The notes: a model not told the origin generated them from the letters alone. 64,000 nucleotides of DNA from an uncultured Chromatiaceae bacterium (GCA_937978655.1 CALJUX010000050.1:1-64000); one strand, 5' to 3'. Numbered from the stretch's first letter, positions 25,425 to 34,708 are shown. Program-made: numbers and translations.

Positions 25425-25883
25425 ATGGCTATATGGATTGACGCAGACGCCTGTCCGAAAGTGTGCCGGGATATGCTATTGCGCGCAGGCGAGCGGCTTA
25501 AGATCGAACTGAATTTTGTGGCCAATCATGCATTGCCTTTACCACGTGCGCCATGGTGCCGCCAGTTTCGTGTCGAAGCCGGTTTTGATGTCGCAGACAA
25601 TCTGATAGCAACATCGGTCCAGCCTGGCGATTTGGTGATGACGCAGGACATTCCGCTTGCAGCGCTCTGTGTGGAACAAGGTGCGACGGTGCTGACACCT
25701 CGAGGCGACAAACTTGACCGGGATAATGTAAAAGCCCGGCTGGCTGTCAGGAATTTTCAGGAAGAACTGCGCGGCGCCGGCATGATCAGTGGTGGCCCGC
25801 CCGCGATTGACCAACGCGACCGGCAAAAATTCGGCAATGCACTGGACCAATACCTGCAACAGTGGCAACGCCAGCACCCGTGA
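25425..25883 (+). CDS. yaiI: UPF0178 (YaiI/YqxD) family protein
   Basis: 152 residues, normal length. It has the family start AIWIDADACPKVCRDMLLRA, then GFDVADNLIATSVQPGDLV (key DVADN), TQDIPLAA and GDKLDRDNVKARLAVRNF. The conserved aspartates suggest a PIN-like metal-dependent nuclease fold. That role is inferred and not established for this family. I chose ATG 25425 over the adjacent TTG. Confidence 0.9.
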   Translation: MAIWIDADACPKVCRDMLLRAGERLKIELNFVANHALPLPRAPWCRQFRVEAGFDVADNLIATSVQPGDLVMTQDIPLAALCVEQGATVLTPRGDKLDRDNVKARLAVRNFQEELRGAGMISGGPPAIDQRDRQKFGNALDQYLQQWQRQHP

Positions 25884-25884
25884 C

Positions 25885-26631
25885 TCAAACGCCGGAGCCA
25901 CTGCCCTGGCGCGCACTGACACCTTTGACCGCCGGTTTAAAACTATTGGTCAGTTGCCACTTGGGTTTGATCGGCGTCAGCGGCAAAGTGCGCTTACGGG
26001 CAACCAGCACATAAGCGGCCCCAAAATAATTCAGGTGTTGCTCCGCCCAATGCCGGAATGCCGAATTTGCCGCCGATTCGGCAAGCATGCTGGTACAAAA
26101 TAACCGCTGCTCATACAACACTTCAAAGCCAAGCAGCTGTAGCCAGTCCTTCACTCTGGACTGCGAAAAAAACCGGCCGGACCAGGGTAAGCGCCGGTGT
26201 AACCCCGGCCAGAGTTTTAACAATCCCATCAGGCTGTATGGATTAAAACCGCTCAGCAACAAATAACCGTCTGGCATCAGCACCCGATGCGCTTCGCGGA
26301 TGACATGGTGGGGATCCTGCGCATACTCCAGGCAATGCGCCAGCAGGACCGCATCAACTGCATGTTCGATAAAAGGCAGATCATCCGGATCGGCAATCAC
26401 AGACACCTGATCGCCGCTGGCGGCCAGATGGATCTGATGCCGGATCCCACAAGCACCGGTGTCAAGCTGGCAACTGAGCGTGCCGACTTTTAGCAAGTGA
26501 TAACCAAAGATCCGCGGCCACCACAGGTTAAACTGGTTTTCCAGCTGATGCGCCAGAACGGCACCTTGGGCAAAAGTGTGCCACGACATCGGCACGTGGC
26601 TCAATGCATAACGGCTTAAGGCTGGTTTCAT
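25885..26631 (-). CDS. SAM-dependent methyltransferase, YafS-like
   Basis: 248 residues. A class I methyltransferase of the Methyltransf_11 type: the acidic DDLPFIEHAVDAVLLAHCLE stretch, then HHVIREAHRVLMPDGYLLLSG and NPYSLMG, correspond to motifs around the SAM pocket. The glycine-rich motif I is weak. It is divergent from gloB, as yafS is in E. coli, which supports the name. The substrate is unknown. The C-terminal basic tail (RKRTLPLTPIKPKWQ) is unusual. Its stop is one base from the convergent yaiI stop. Confidence 0.82.
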   Translation of the reverse strand: MKPALSRYALSHVPMSWHTFAQGAVLAHQLENQFNLWWPRIFGYHLLKVGTLSCQLDTGACGIRHQIHLAASGDQVSVIADPDDLPFIEHAVDAVLLAHCLEYAQDPHHVIREAHRVLMPDGYLLLSGFNPYSLMGLLKLWPGLHRRLPWSGRFFSQSRVKDWLQLLGFEVLYEQRLFCTSMLAESAANSAFRHWAEQHLNYFGAAYVLVARKRTLPLTPIKPKWQLTNSFKPAVKGVSARQGSGSGV

Positions 26632-26733
26632 CGGTCAGCTCCCTTGTATACTGCGTCTGAACGGCGGGCACGCACCAGGTTTATTCAGTAAACCGTGCAA
26701 CGGCAGAAATACACTAACACCGGGCGAGGCAAA

Positions 26734-27501
26734 ATGCATTTTATCCCTGAAGCTGTGCCTGTATTCCAGGATAATTATGTCTGGGTTTTACGGTACGGCA
26801 CACTGGCAATCGTGATAGATCCCGGTGAAGCCGCCCCCGTACAGCAATATCTGCAACAGCATCAGCTGACACTATGCGCCATTTTTATCACGCACCTGCA
26901 CCCGGATCACATTGGCGGTCTGCATGCGCTTCGCACCGCGTGGCCGCAAGCTGAAGTTTATGTGCCGGCGCCTGCACCAACCGGAGCCACAGTGGCGGGT
27001 GTGCAAGCGCTGGCAGATCAGGATATCCAGCCCGCTGGCTGGCCTTCCCCACTGCGGGTGTTTGCCGTTCCGGGGCATACGCTGAATCATCTGGCATATC
27101 TGCAATACGCCAGTCCCGCCGTGCTGTTCTGTGGTGACACGCTATTCAGTGCCGGATGCGGGCGCCTGTTTGAAGGCAGCCCGGCGCAGATGCACAGCTC
27201 TTTGCAACAACTGGCCGCATTGCCGGCCGACACCCTGGTCTGCTGTGCCCATGAATACACCATGGCGAATCTGAAATTTGCCCTGGCGGTTGAACCAGAC
27301 AACCCGTCACTGGTCGAACACCAGGCCAAAGCGGCTGCGCTGCGTCAGCAGAATTTGCCGACACTGCCTTCAACCATCGGGACTGAGCGTCAAATCAATC
27401 CATTTTTACGCTGTGATCAGCCGGCGCTGCTGCAGCGCTGGCAACAACCCGATGCACTGGCGCTGTTCAGCTTTTTGCGGCAATGGAAAAACAGTTTTTA
27501 G
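26734..27501 (+). CDS. gloB: Hydroxyacylglutathione hydrolase (glyoxalase II)
   Basis: Hydrolyses S-D-lactoylglutathione to lactate and glutathione, completing methylglyoxal detoxification. It has 255 residues. The metallo-beta-lactamase metal motif is THLHPDHIGG, with later ligands in VPGHTLNHL, CGDTLFSAGCGRLFEG and CCAHEYTMANLKFA. I chose ATG 26734 (MHFIPEAVPVFQDNYVW), which fits the family N-terminus and has a GGCGAGG upstream. It is divergent from the methyltransferase gene. Confidence 0.95.
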   Translation: MHFIPEAVPVFQDNYVWVLRYGTLAIVIDPGEAAPVQQYLQQHQLTLCAIFITHLHPDHIGGLHALRTAWPQAEVYVPAPAPTGATVAGVQALADQDIQPAGWPSPLRVFAVPGHTLNHLAYLQYASPAVLFCGDTLFSAGCGRLFEGSPAQMHSSLQQLAALPADTLVCCAHEYTMANLKFALAVEPDNPSLVEHQAKAAALRQQNLPTLPSTIGTERQINPFLRCDQPALLQRWQQPDALALFSFLRQWKNSF

Positions 27502-27582
27502 TCAACCTTGCATTTAACCCGGATGACGTTAACATACCGCCGCCTGACGCCAGGCCAATGCGGTAGATTCAGAGAACAATGT

Positions 27583-29130
27583 ATGTACAAACATAGTGGT
27601 ATGCTGGTGGCGCTGTTGCTGCTGACCGGTTGCGCCCGACAGAGCGCAGAGCACTCCGAACCTTCAGCTTCGACTGCTCAAACCAGCAGTAGCACCGCGG
27701 CGGTCGCCCAAGTTGCTGCACAGCAATTGCCGATGTCTCCGTTAGATCCAGCCCTGCAACACAGTGAACTGGCGGCTTTGCCGGACGTCTGGCTGCGCAT
27801 TCGCCAACAGATGCAGGTCCAGGTGCCGGATCGGGCCGATGTGCGGCGTGAAATCGCGTTTTATGCCAGCAAACAGAAGTTTTTTAACGATATGGCCGCG
27901 CGTGCCGAACCTTATTTGTATTTCATCGTCACCGAACTGGAACAGCGCCGGATGCCGATTGAGCTGGCGTTACTGCCGATTGTCGAAAGTGCGTTTAACC
28001 CGGCGGCTCAAGGCAATGGCCCGGCAGGCTTATGGCAGATGGTACCGCAAACGGCACGGAACTTCGGTTTAAAAGTGCAAAGTGGCTATGACGGCCGAAA
28101 AGACGCCGTCAGCTCGACCTACGCAGTACTGGACTACCTGCAACATCTGCATGACAACCTCGGCCATGACTGGCTGAATGCTGTCGCCGCCTACAATACC
28201 GGTGAAGGCCGTATCATGGCTGCAGTGGAACGGAATAAAGCCCGCGGTCTGCCAACGGGATACTGGGATCTGCATATCCCGGCGCGTTACGTTCAGACCA
28301 TGCCAAAATGGCTGGCGATGATCCAACTGGTACAAAACCCCGAACGCTATCAGCTGGAATTGCCGGCGATTGCCAACCAACCCGCCATCGGTATGACCCG
28401 GATTGCGGGTGCCGTCCAACTGCAGCAAGCTGCCGAGCTGGCAGGGATCTCTGTAGCGACACTGAAACAACTGAACCCGGCATTCCGGCTAGCCATGTCC
28501 CCTGCCGGCAAAGAATACCCGCTGGTGCTGCCACTACACGCGGTGACAAAGTTTGAACAACAACGTCATGCGCTGAAAAAAGTCGCGGTCGTGCAGCCGC
28601 CAGTAGCGACAAAAGGCCGCAGCTACACAGTCAAAAGCGGTGACAATCTGGGCAGCATTGCCGCAAGGACCAACAGCAGCGTCAAGCGGCTGCGCCAGCT
28701 CAACAACCTCAAGTCAGACCAGCTCAAAACCGGCCAGATTTTGCAATTACCCGCCACTGACAAAACCACGGAAGTGGCAAACCGCAGCAGCAAAGTCCAG
28801 ACATACCAAGTGAAACCCGGCGAAAACCTGTGGACTATTGCACAAAAACTGCGCATCAGTGCCGACACTTTGCAGGCCTACAACAACCTCAAAGCCGATG
28901 CCCACTTGCAACCAGGTCAGAGTTTAAAAGTCCCGCCCGGCAAAAACAGCGCAGCCGGCAAAACAGCAACAGTGATGCAGCACACGGTAAAAAAAGGCGA
29001 CTCACTGGACCGGATCGCCCGGAAGTACAAAATAAAACTGGCTGATTTACTTAAATGGAATCGGCTGCAGGCCGATAGTAAACTCAAACCAGGCCAACAG
29101 TTGTATCTGGCGCCACGCCGCCAGTCCTGA
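27583..29130 (+). CDS. mltD: Membrane-bound lytic murein transglycosylase D with three LysM repeats
   Basis: 515 residues. The lipoprotein signal MLVALLLLTGCARQ gives a lipid-modified cysteine. The SLT domain covers about 110-290 with the catalytic Glu in LLPIVESAFNP, then GPAGLWQMVPQTARNFGL and VAAYNTGEGRI. Three LysM cell-wall-binding repeats follow (SYTVKSGDNLGSIAART, TYQVKPGENLWTIAQKL, QHTVKKGDSLDRIARKY). It cleaves peptidoglycan glycan chains to anhydro-muropeptides from the outer membrane. I chose ATG 27583 because the lipobox then sits near residue 16. It lies next to gloB, as in E. coli. Confidence 0.95.
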   Translation: MYKHSGMLVALLLLTGCARQSAEHSEPSASTAQTSSSTAAVAQVAAQQLPMSPLDPALQHSELAALPDVWLRIRQQMQVQVPDRADVRREIAFYASKQKFFNDMAARAEPYLYFIVTELEQRRMPIELALLPIVESAFNPAAQGNGPAGLWQMVPQTARNFGLKVQSGYDGRKDAVSSTYAVLDYLQHLHDNLGHDWLNAVAAYNTGEGRIMAAVERNKARGLPTGYWDLHIPARYVQTMPKWLAMIQLVQNPERYQLELPAIANQPAIGMTRIAGAVQLQQAAELAGISVATLKQLNPAFRLAMSPAGKEYPLVLPLHAVTKFEQQRHALKKVAVVQPPVATKGRSYTVKSGDNLGSIAARTNSSVKRLRQLNNLKSDQLKTGQILQLPATDKTTEVANRSSKVQTYQVKPGENLWTIAQKLRISADTLQAYNNLKADAHLQPGQSLKVPPGKNSAAGKTATVMQHTVKKGDSLDRIARKYKIKLADLLKWNRLQADSKLKPGQQLYLAPRRQS

Positions 29131-29146
29131 TTGATATGAGGTCCCG

Positions 29147-29635
29147 ATGAAAACACTGCTTCACTTGATGCTGCTTCTGGCAGCGTTGTTCAGTACCCTC
29201 TGCCAGGCTCAGTTTGAACTGAGCGGGCCTGTCACATTAACGCTGCAGGATGGCAGTCAGCAACAAAGTGAATTTGGCTTTGCATTTCTTCAACATGAAG
29301 GTGCATACCAATTCCGGCTTGGCCCACATCAGATGGCTGTGGACGAAGTGCCGAAACGCTATACACTGGCGCTGATGCTGAATAAAGACTTGCTGGTCTG
29401 GGCCCGGGACTTGACCAAACAACCGTTAAAAGGCTTTGACTGGAAAATTGGCAATCACCACCTGCAACTGTTTAAACAGCCAATGAAACCCAGCCGGCCT
29501 GGTGACTTTGTGTTAATGATTGACGGCTTGCGTTATCACTTTGTGGAAGGCCGTCAAGCGCAAATTCATTTTCATTTTGATGAAAAAGGAGTGACCGAAA
29601 TTGAAGTCGAAGCCATGTTGCAACCAAAACGTTAG
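29147..29635 (+). CDS. Exported protein of unknown function
   Basis: 162 residues. The N-terminal signal peptide (LLHLMLLLAALFSTLCQAQ) predicts export to the periplasm. The mature part is predicted to be beta-rich (VTLTLQDGS, YQFRLG, IHFHFD) with repeated His residues near the end (HFHFD) and no cysteine. I do not recognise a family. It follows mltD by 16 bases on the same strand, so co-transcription and an envelope role are likely. That role is inferred from position only. Confidence 0.7.
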   Translation: MKTLLHLMLLLAALFSTLCQAQFELSGPVTLTLQDGSQQQSEFGFAFLQHEGAYQFRLGPHQMAVDEVPKRYTLALMLNKDLLVWARDLTKQPLKGFDWKIGNHHLQLFKQPMKPSRPGDFVLMIDGLRYHFVEGRQAQIHFHFDEKGVTEIEVEAMLQPKR

Positions 29636-29644
29636 CCGGCTACT

Positions 29645-29899
29645 TTAACAATCCAGCCGGGCCTGCAGCGGACGGCTGGTTTCACGCTGCCACTGCAAAG
29701 CCGGTATTCCCCCCCATAAAATACAAAGCGCCGGCGCCAACACGGTAAACCACCAGCTGACCGGATATGACAATTCTAAAAACCAACAACAGGCCATCAG
29801 CATGGCATGACAAGCCAACCCCAGCCAGCCGGTATAAAACAGCAACGCATTAAACCAGCGGGTTGGCCGGCGTAATTGCCAGAAGCTCTGTCGTATCAC
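29645..29899 (-). CDS. Small membrane protein downstream of the HDOD regulator
   Basis: 84 residues with two hydrophobic helices (FNALLFYTGWLGLACHAMLM and SWWFTVLAPALCILWGG), rich in Trp. It starts at GTG 29899, overlapping the stop of the REC-HDOD gene (GTGA), so it is translated with that gene. I do not recognise the family. It converges on the exported protein at 29147-29635, with nine bases between stops. Confidence 0.65.
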   Translation of the reverse strand: MIRQSFWQLRRPTRWFNALLFYTGWLGLACHAMLMACCWFLELSYPVSWWFTVLAPALCILWGGIPALQWQRETSRPLQARLDC

Positions 29900-31065
29900 T
29901 GTCCGGTACTCCGGGAGGATAAAAAGCTGTCTGTCAAGGCAAATCGCTCAAGTGCCGCTGTATCAAGAGTTATCTGCACGCCAGTCGGATCCTGCTGCTG
30001 CAGGCTCAGTACATAACTGGCCAGATGTAAGATGGCCTGTAACCGGTCAACATGCCCGGACGCGGTTAAATTGAGCCGATACAGCGCGGCCGCACAGACA
30101 TCAGACGAAAAGCCCCACAGCGTCATCAGGTACGCTGTCAGTACACAATGATCAGCGATCCCATCTTGCAGCATGTCTTCCTGCGTCAGCTGTTGTGCCC
30201 CCAAAGGTTGGGTTGCCAACAGCGCCAATGGTCCGAGCGACTGCATCAGCCCCGTGACATAGGCTTTTTCCGCCAGTGTTGCATCGTCCCGGCATTGGCT
30301 TTTGGCCAGCGTAAAGGCGACTGATGCCAGAGCAACCGCATAATCCTGCAGTTGCTGATGTAAGGTTGCATCAATTCGGCCCTGATATTGCTGATTCAGC
30401 AAATAGGCCTGCACTATCGCTTTGATCATCTGCCGTCCCAACCGGCCGACAACTTCTTGCAGGTCCAGCGTCTGGCGACGAAACCCCAGATAGGCTGAAT
30501 TTGCCATCTGGATCAATCTGCCGGCCAGCGGTGCTTCCCGTTCCAGTGCCACTGCCAACGCGCGCTGCGAGCTGTCATTGTCATCCAGCAAGCGCAGAAT
30601 ATGCTGGTAGTGCCGGCGCTGTACCGGTAACGCCTGCAACGAGCCAAGCTGATAACGGGCGTGCTCACTAAATGGCCCTTCGATAATCTGCTCAGCACGG
30701 CGGAACACCGCCAGCAGATCGGTGTCAGTGAAAGGTTTCCCTAACAGCATCTGAGCAGATTGCAAAGCCGCCAGCATCACAGTCTCATCGTTTTCGGCAC
30801 TCATCAGTACCCGTAACGTTGCGGGTGAATGGGCGGCACAAAACTCCAGCAGTTCTTCACCACGTAACGACACGTCAAGCCGGTCGGTCAACAGCAAATG
30901 TGGTGCTTCGGCCTGACGTAACAGATACTGCGTTGCGCTCAGCGCGTCGGCACACAGTTCCAGCTGCCAGTGTGGACACAACAGTTGCAGCAAACGTTTT
31001 GTTGCTGCCCGTGCGGCGGCGTCCGGCTCGACAATCAAGGCGCACCAGCGGTCGGCTTTAAGCAT
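29896..31065 (-). CDS. Response regulator with REC and HDOD domains
   Basis: 389 residues. The N-terminal receiver (about 8-125) has the phospho-acceptor Asp61 in LLLTDRLDVSLRGEE and the conserved Lys in LLGKPFTDTDLL. The usual acidic pair is changed to VEPD. An HDOD domain covers about 140-340 (LPVQRRHYQHILRLLDDND, LIQMANSAYLGFRRQ, VVGRLGRQMIKAIVQ). HDOD domains are non-catalytic relatives of HD phosphohydrolases used in signalling output. ATG 31065 is chosen over the preceding TTG because AGGAG is then seven bases away. Its start overlaps the EAL gene by 8 bases. Confidence 0.88.
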   Translation of the reverse strand: MLKADRWCALIVEPDAAARAATKRLLQLLCPHWQLELCADALSATQYLLRQAEAPHLLLTDRLDVSLRGEELLEFCAAHSPATLRVLMSAENDETVMLAALQSAQMLLGKPFTDTDLLAVFRRAEQIIEGPFSEHARYQLGSLQALPVQRRHYQHILRLLDDNDSSQRALAVALEREAPLAGRLIQMANSAYLGFRRQTLDLQEVVGRLGRQMIKAIVQAYLLNQQYQGRIDATLHQQLQDYAVALASVAFTLAKSQCRDDATLAEKAYVTGLMQSLGPLALLATQPLGAQQLTQEDMLQDGIADHCVLTAYLMTLWGFSSDVCAAALYRLNLTASGHVDRLQAILHLASYVLSLQQQDPTGVQITLDTAALERFALTDSFLSSRSTGQ

Positions 31066-33058
31066 CAATACACTCCTGCCATAACTGGCGGATAGGCTGT
31101 GCCGTTAAAAAACGGCCAAATTCATAACTGCTGAGCGGCTTACTGAACACATAACCCTGAACGTAATCACATTGCATCGCATGCAGCAGTTGCACCTGTG
31201 CCATCGACTCTATCCCTTCTGCAACGACCTGCATCCCCAGTTCATGGGCCATGCGGATCATGTGCCGGATCATACTGGCACATTGTGGGGAGTCTTCGAG
31301 TTCCAGTAATAATGAGCGGTCCAATTTTAATTTATTCACCGGCAGCTTGGCCAGATAGGCCAGCGACGAATAACCGGTGCCAAAATCGTCCATAGCCAGC
31401 TGACAACCCAGCTGATGCAAGCTGCTTAACAAACGCCGGCTGGCCTCAATATCTGCCATCAGAAAAGTTTCGGTGATCTCCAGCTCCAGCACCTGCGGCG
31501 ACAAAGAAAAGTGCTCCAGACAACCGGCGATACGCTCGGTCAGCCGCGCGTCGGTCAGCTGACGGCCAGACAAATTGATCGCCAGATGCGACATGCCAAG
31601 CCCCTGCGCCTGCCAGCTGTGTAATTGCCGCAGTGCATGCTGCAGCACCCAGTCACCGATCGCCTGGATTTGGCCATCCTGCTCTGCGATTGGGATAAAT
31701 ACAGCAGGTGAAATGGCACCAAACTTCGGATGTTGCCAGCGGATCAGCGCCTCAGCGCTGTCACAGACTCCGTCAGACAACCGGATCTTGGGCTGATAAC
31801 ATAAAGTAAACTCCTGCCCTTCCAACGCCGCGTACAACGAATTACTAATCTCAAAATGCTGGCGTTTTTGCTGCAACATCCCAGGGTCAAAACGCAGGAA
31901 AAAACCGGCAGGATTCGCCAGATTATGCCGACAGGCCACATCGGCATGCTGCAGCAACTGTCGGGCGGTGGCTCCATCGGGCGGCGACAGCGCATACCCG
32001 ACGCAAAATGCCAGCTGTACCCGGTTAAAACTCAGCAACAGCGGCTGCCGGAACGGCTGCAGACACAGCTCAATTAATTGCAATAACTGGCTCTCACCGG
32101 CCAATGCCGGTAACACCAACACAAATTTATCGGCCGCCACATACCCCAACAAGGCCTTTGCCGGCATCCGGCTTTTGAGCAGGCGGCCGGTTTGCTCGAC
32201 CAGTTCATCAAGCTGCGCCTGCGTCAGTGAATCGCTGTACAAGGCAAAATCTGGCAGCATCAATGCGACCACCGCAAAGTCCTGCTGCTGTGAAGATAAT
32301 AAATCTTCAATCTTCGCACGGATATCGCCGGCGTTGTGCAGTTCATGTACACCGCTGAACACCTGATCGCTGACCGGCTGCACCGGCATGACTTTCAGCA
32401 GGTAATGTTGCAGATCTGAGATACGGTGGCTGAAGCTAAAAAAGTCGCCATGAATACCATGTAATTGAATATCGTGGTCTTTTTTGTGGAAAAAGCTGGC
32501 AAGCTCAATCGGATTAATATCGACAAATAATGCCGACAACACCTGGCCACGCAGCTCCGACGGCTGCAGGCCAAGCACCTGACTGGCGGCATGATTAAAA
32601 CGCAGGACCTGGCCGGTCGCCGACAACTCAATCAGCGCTTCGTTACTGGACAGCAACAAGTTGGTGCGTTGTTGTTCGGCCTGGCGCCGGTCACGCTCGC
32701 TGAGCGCCGCGGTAATATCTTTGAGTAGCTGTGTATCTTCCCAGGGTTTTTCCATAAAACGCCAGGCGGCACCACTGTTGAGGCAGGCCAATAACGCCTC
32801 GCGATCAGCATAAGCACTGAGAATAAGACCAATAGTTGACGGGAATTGTAAACGCACCTGCTGCAATAACTCGGCGCCGTTCATCCCCGGCATGCGAAAA
32901 TCGGAGATCACCAGCGCAACCTGTTCTGTCGCCAGCACGTTTAGTGCCTGTGCGCCATTTTCCGCTTGCAACACCCGGAAGCCGGAACGCTGTAATGTGC
33001 GTTGTAACGCCCTGAGAATGGCAGGTTCATCGTCAACCAACAGAATTGTTTTCGCCAC
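31058..33058 (-). CDS. Response regulator with REC, PAS, degenerate GGDEF and EAL domains
   Basis: 666 residues. The receiver has the acidic pair in LLVDDEP, phospho-Asp53 in ISDFRMPG and Lys104 in FMEKPW. A PAS domain lies around 135-240. The GGDEF site is degenerate (VAADKF near 307), so no cyclase is expected. The EAL phosphodiesterase domain (about 405-655) keeps AEALIRW, NLSGRQ, LEITETF, DDFGTGYSS, NKLKLDRS and EGIES, so it should hydrolyse cyclic di-GMP. GTG 33058 is chosen over GTG 33064, which would overlap the AGGAG ribosome binding site. It is probably phosphorylated by the divergent kinase. Confidence 0.9.
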   Translation of the reverse strand: MAKTILLVDDEPAILRALQRTLQRSGFRVLQAENGAQALNVLATEQVALVISDFRMPGMNGAELLQQVRLQFPSTIGLILSAYADREALLACLNSGAAWRFMEKPWEDTQLLKDITAALSERDRRQAEQQRTNLLLSSNEALIELSATGQVLRFNHAASQVLGLQPSELRGQVLSALFVDINPIELASFFHKKDHDIQLHGIHGDFFSFSHRISDLQHYLLKVMPVQPVSDQVFSGVHELHNAGDIRAKIEDLLSSQQQDFAVVALMLPDFALYSDSLTQAQLDELVEQTGRLLKSRMPAKALLGYVAADKFVLVLPALAGESQLLQLIELCLQPFRQPLLLSFNRVQLAFCVGYALSPPDGATARQLLQHADVACRHNLANPAGFFLRFDPGMLQQKRQHFEISNSLYAALEGQEFTLCYQPKIRLSDGVCDSAEALIRWQHPKFGAISPAVFIPIAEQDGQIQAIGDWVLQHALRQLHSWQAQGLGMSHLAINLSGRQLTDARLTERIAGCLEHFSLSPQVLELEITETFLMADIEASRRLLSSLHQLGCQLAMDDFGTGYSSLAYLAKLPVNKLKLDRSLLLELEDSPQCASMIRHMIRMAHELGMQVVAEGIESMAQVQLLHAMQCDYVQGYVFSKPLSSYEFGRFLTAQPIRQLWQECIDA

Positions 33059-33200
33059 AGACACTCCTGCCTTTTGTCAGTGCCACATCCAACATTAGAA
33101 CATAAACAGGTGTGAGGCGGTCCCGCAAGTTTTTTCCGCAGTACTTGCTCTGTCGGGTCCCGCACGCCAAGATAAACAGAACCGCCAAAGGAGCACTGTG

Positions 33201-34052
33201 ATGCCACTGAACCCGCCCCCGCAAACTCCCGCACACTGGCAACAAACCGACCGGCTGGCGACTATTGGCACCCTGACCGCCGGCGTGGCGCATGAACTGA
33301 ACAACCCTATTGGGTACATTCTGAGCAACCTGACCAGCTTTCAGCTGTATCTGCCGATATTCCGGCAGTATTTTGCGTTGCTGCAACCGCTGGCCGACTG
33401 TGAAGATGCCACCACCCGCCAACAACTGCGGCAACAGCTTGCTGGATTACAACAGCAGGAAAACCTGCAGTTCCTGCTAGAAGACACGCAGAGTTTGTTA
33501 ACCGATTCGGTGCATGGCGCTTTGCGGGTCCGGGACTTAGTGCTGGACTTACGCCGCTTCTCGCATCCGGATCATGCCGAGTTGCAGCTGATTGAACTGA
33601 TGCCACTGCTGGATATGGCGTTACGTCTGGCGCGCAATGAACTCAAAGGTCATATCAGTGTGGAACGTTGCTCCGGGCCCGAAGCGTTATGGTTACAAGG
33701 CCGGCCGGCTGCCTTAACTCAGGTGCTGGTAAATCTGCTGCTCAACGCGGCACAGGCCATTGGCTCCGTCAACGGCCAGATCCGCATCAGCACCAGTGTG
33801 CAGGACGGCTGGCTGCTCGTGCTGATTGAGGACAGTGGGCCGGGAATTGCCGACGAGATCCTGAGCCACATCTTCAGCCCATTTTTTACCACCAAGCCGC
33901 CGGGCCAGGGCACCGGGCTTGGGTTGCCAATTTGCCAGGCCATCGTCAGCCAGCATCATGGTGAGATCAAGGTCGGTCGTTCAACACTCGGCGGGGCAGC
34001 GTTTACGCTGTGCTTGCCAGCGGCAGCCGCCCCCCTTAAGGCGGACGGTTAA
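33201..34052 (+). CDS. Soluble histidine kinase without sensor domain
   Basis: 283 residues, no membrane helix and only about 17 residues before the kinase core. The phospho-His31 is in GTLTAGVAHELNNPIGYIL. The ATP-binding domain has the N box LVNLLLNAAQAIG, G1 EDSGPGIADEI, F box SPFFTTKPPGQ and G2 GTGLGLPICQAIV. Its input must come from a partner or from the central insert at 60-105. ATG 33201 is chosen over GTG 33198 for better spacing from AAAGGAG. It is divergent from the REC-EAL gene by about 140 bases, and its stop shares the bases TTAA with the convergent maiA stop. Confidence 0.88.
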   Translation: MPLNPPPQTPAHWQQTDRLATIGTLTAGVAHELNNPIGYILSNLTSFQLYLPIFRQYFALLQPLADCEDATTRQQLRQQLAGLQQQENLQFLLEDTQSLLTDSVHGALRVRDLVLDLRRFSHPDHAELQLIELMPLLDMALRLARNELKGHISVERCSGPEALWLQGRPAALTQVLVNLLLNAAQAIGSVNGQIRISTSVQDGWLLVLIEDSGPGIADEILSHIFSPFFTTKPPGQGTGLGLPICQAIVSQHHGEIKVGRSTLGGAAFTLCLPAAAAPLKADG

Positions 34053-34693
34053 AGTTGGGCGTCCGGCTGCTGTTCTGGCGCAGCGCTGGCAAAAGCCGGC
34101 AGCGTCAGACAATGGCGGTAGACCCGCAGCAGATGCGGATAAGGCGTGAGGTCCAGGGCAAATCGCAGCGCATTATAGACCTGCGGGACCAGGCAAAGAT
34201 CGGCCAGGGTGACCGTATCACCGACACAACAAGTACCGGCTGTGACGGCGAGCCGCTGCTCCAGCGCACTGAAGCCCTGACGCAGCCAATGCAGGATCCA
34301 GTCGGTTTTCTGCTGCTCGGTCACCGCAAGGGTACCGGTCAGATATTGCAACACCCGCAGGTTATTCAGCGGATGAATGTCACAGGCGATATCAAGCGCC
34401 AGGGCCCGGACCAGTGCCGCCTGCGCAGGGTCCTTCGGTAACAAAGGCTGCTGTGGAAAAACCGCGTCAAGATATTCAATGATCGCCAGCGACTGATGTA
34501 AGGTCAGTCCGTCGTGCTGCAGCGTTGGCACCAGCTGCGCCGGATTGAGCGTTTTATACGGCTCGGCATGCTGCTGACCACCGTCTTTGAGCAAATGCAC
34601 CGGAACTTGGCTGGCATCAAGTCCTTTGTACGCCAGGGCGATCCGCACCCGGTACGCCGCTGATGAGCGCCAGTAGCTATGTAAAGTCAACAT
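34049..34693 (-). CDS. maiA: Maleylacetoacetate isomerase (zeta-class glutathione transferase)
   Basis: Isomerises maleylacetoacetate to fumarylacetoacetate with glutathione, the fifth step of the phenylalanine/tyrosine pathway encoded here. It has 214 residues. The active-site motif SYWRSSAAYRVRIAL is at the N-terminus, followed by LNPAQLVPTL and LHQSLAIIEYLD. I chose ATG 34693 because the longer frame covers a terminator hairpin. It lies downstream of fah, separated by that hairpin. Confidence 0.95.
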   Translation of the reverse strand: MLTLHSYWRSSAAYRVRIALAYKGLDASQVPVHLLKDGGQQHAEPYKTLNPAQLVPTLQHDGLTLHQSLAIIEYLDAVFPQQPLLPKDPAQAALVRALALDIACDIHPLNNLRVLQYLTGTLAVTEQQKTDWILHWLRQGFSALEQRLAVTAGTCCVGDTVTLADLCLVPQVYNALRFALDLTPYPHLLRVYRHCLTLPAFASAAPEQQPDAQL

Positions 34694-34708
34694 CGGAATA
34701 CTCCGTGG

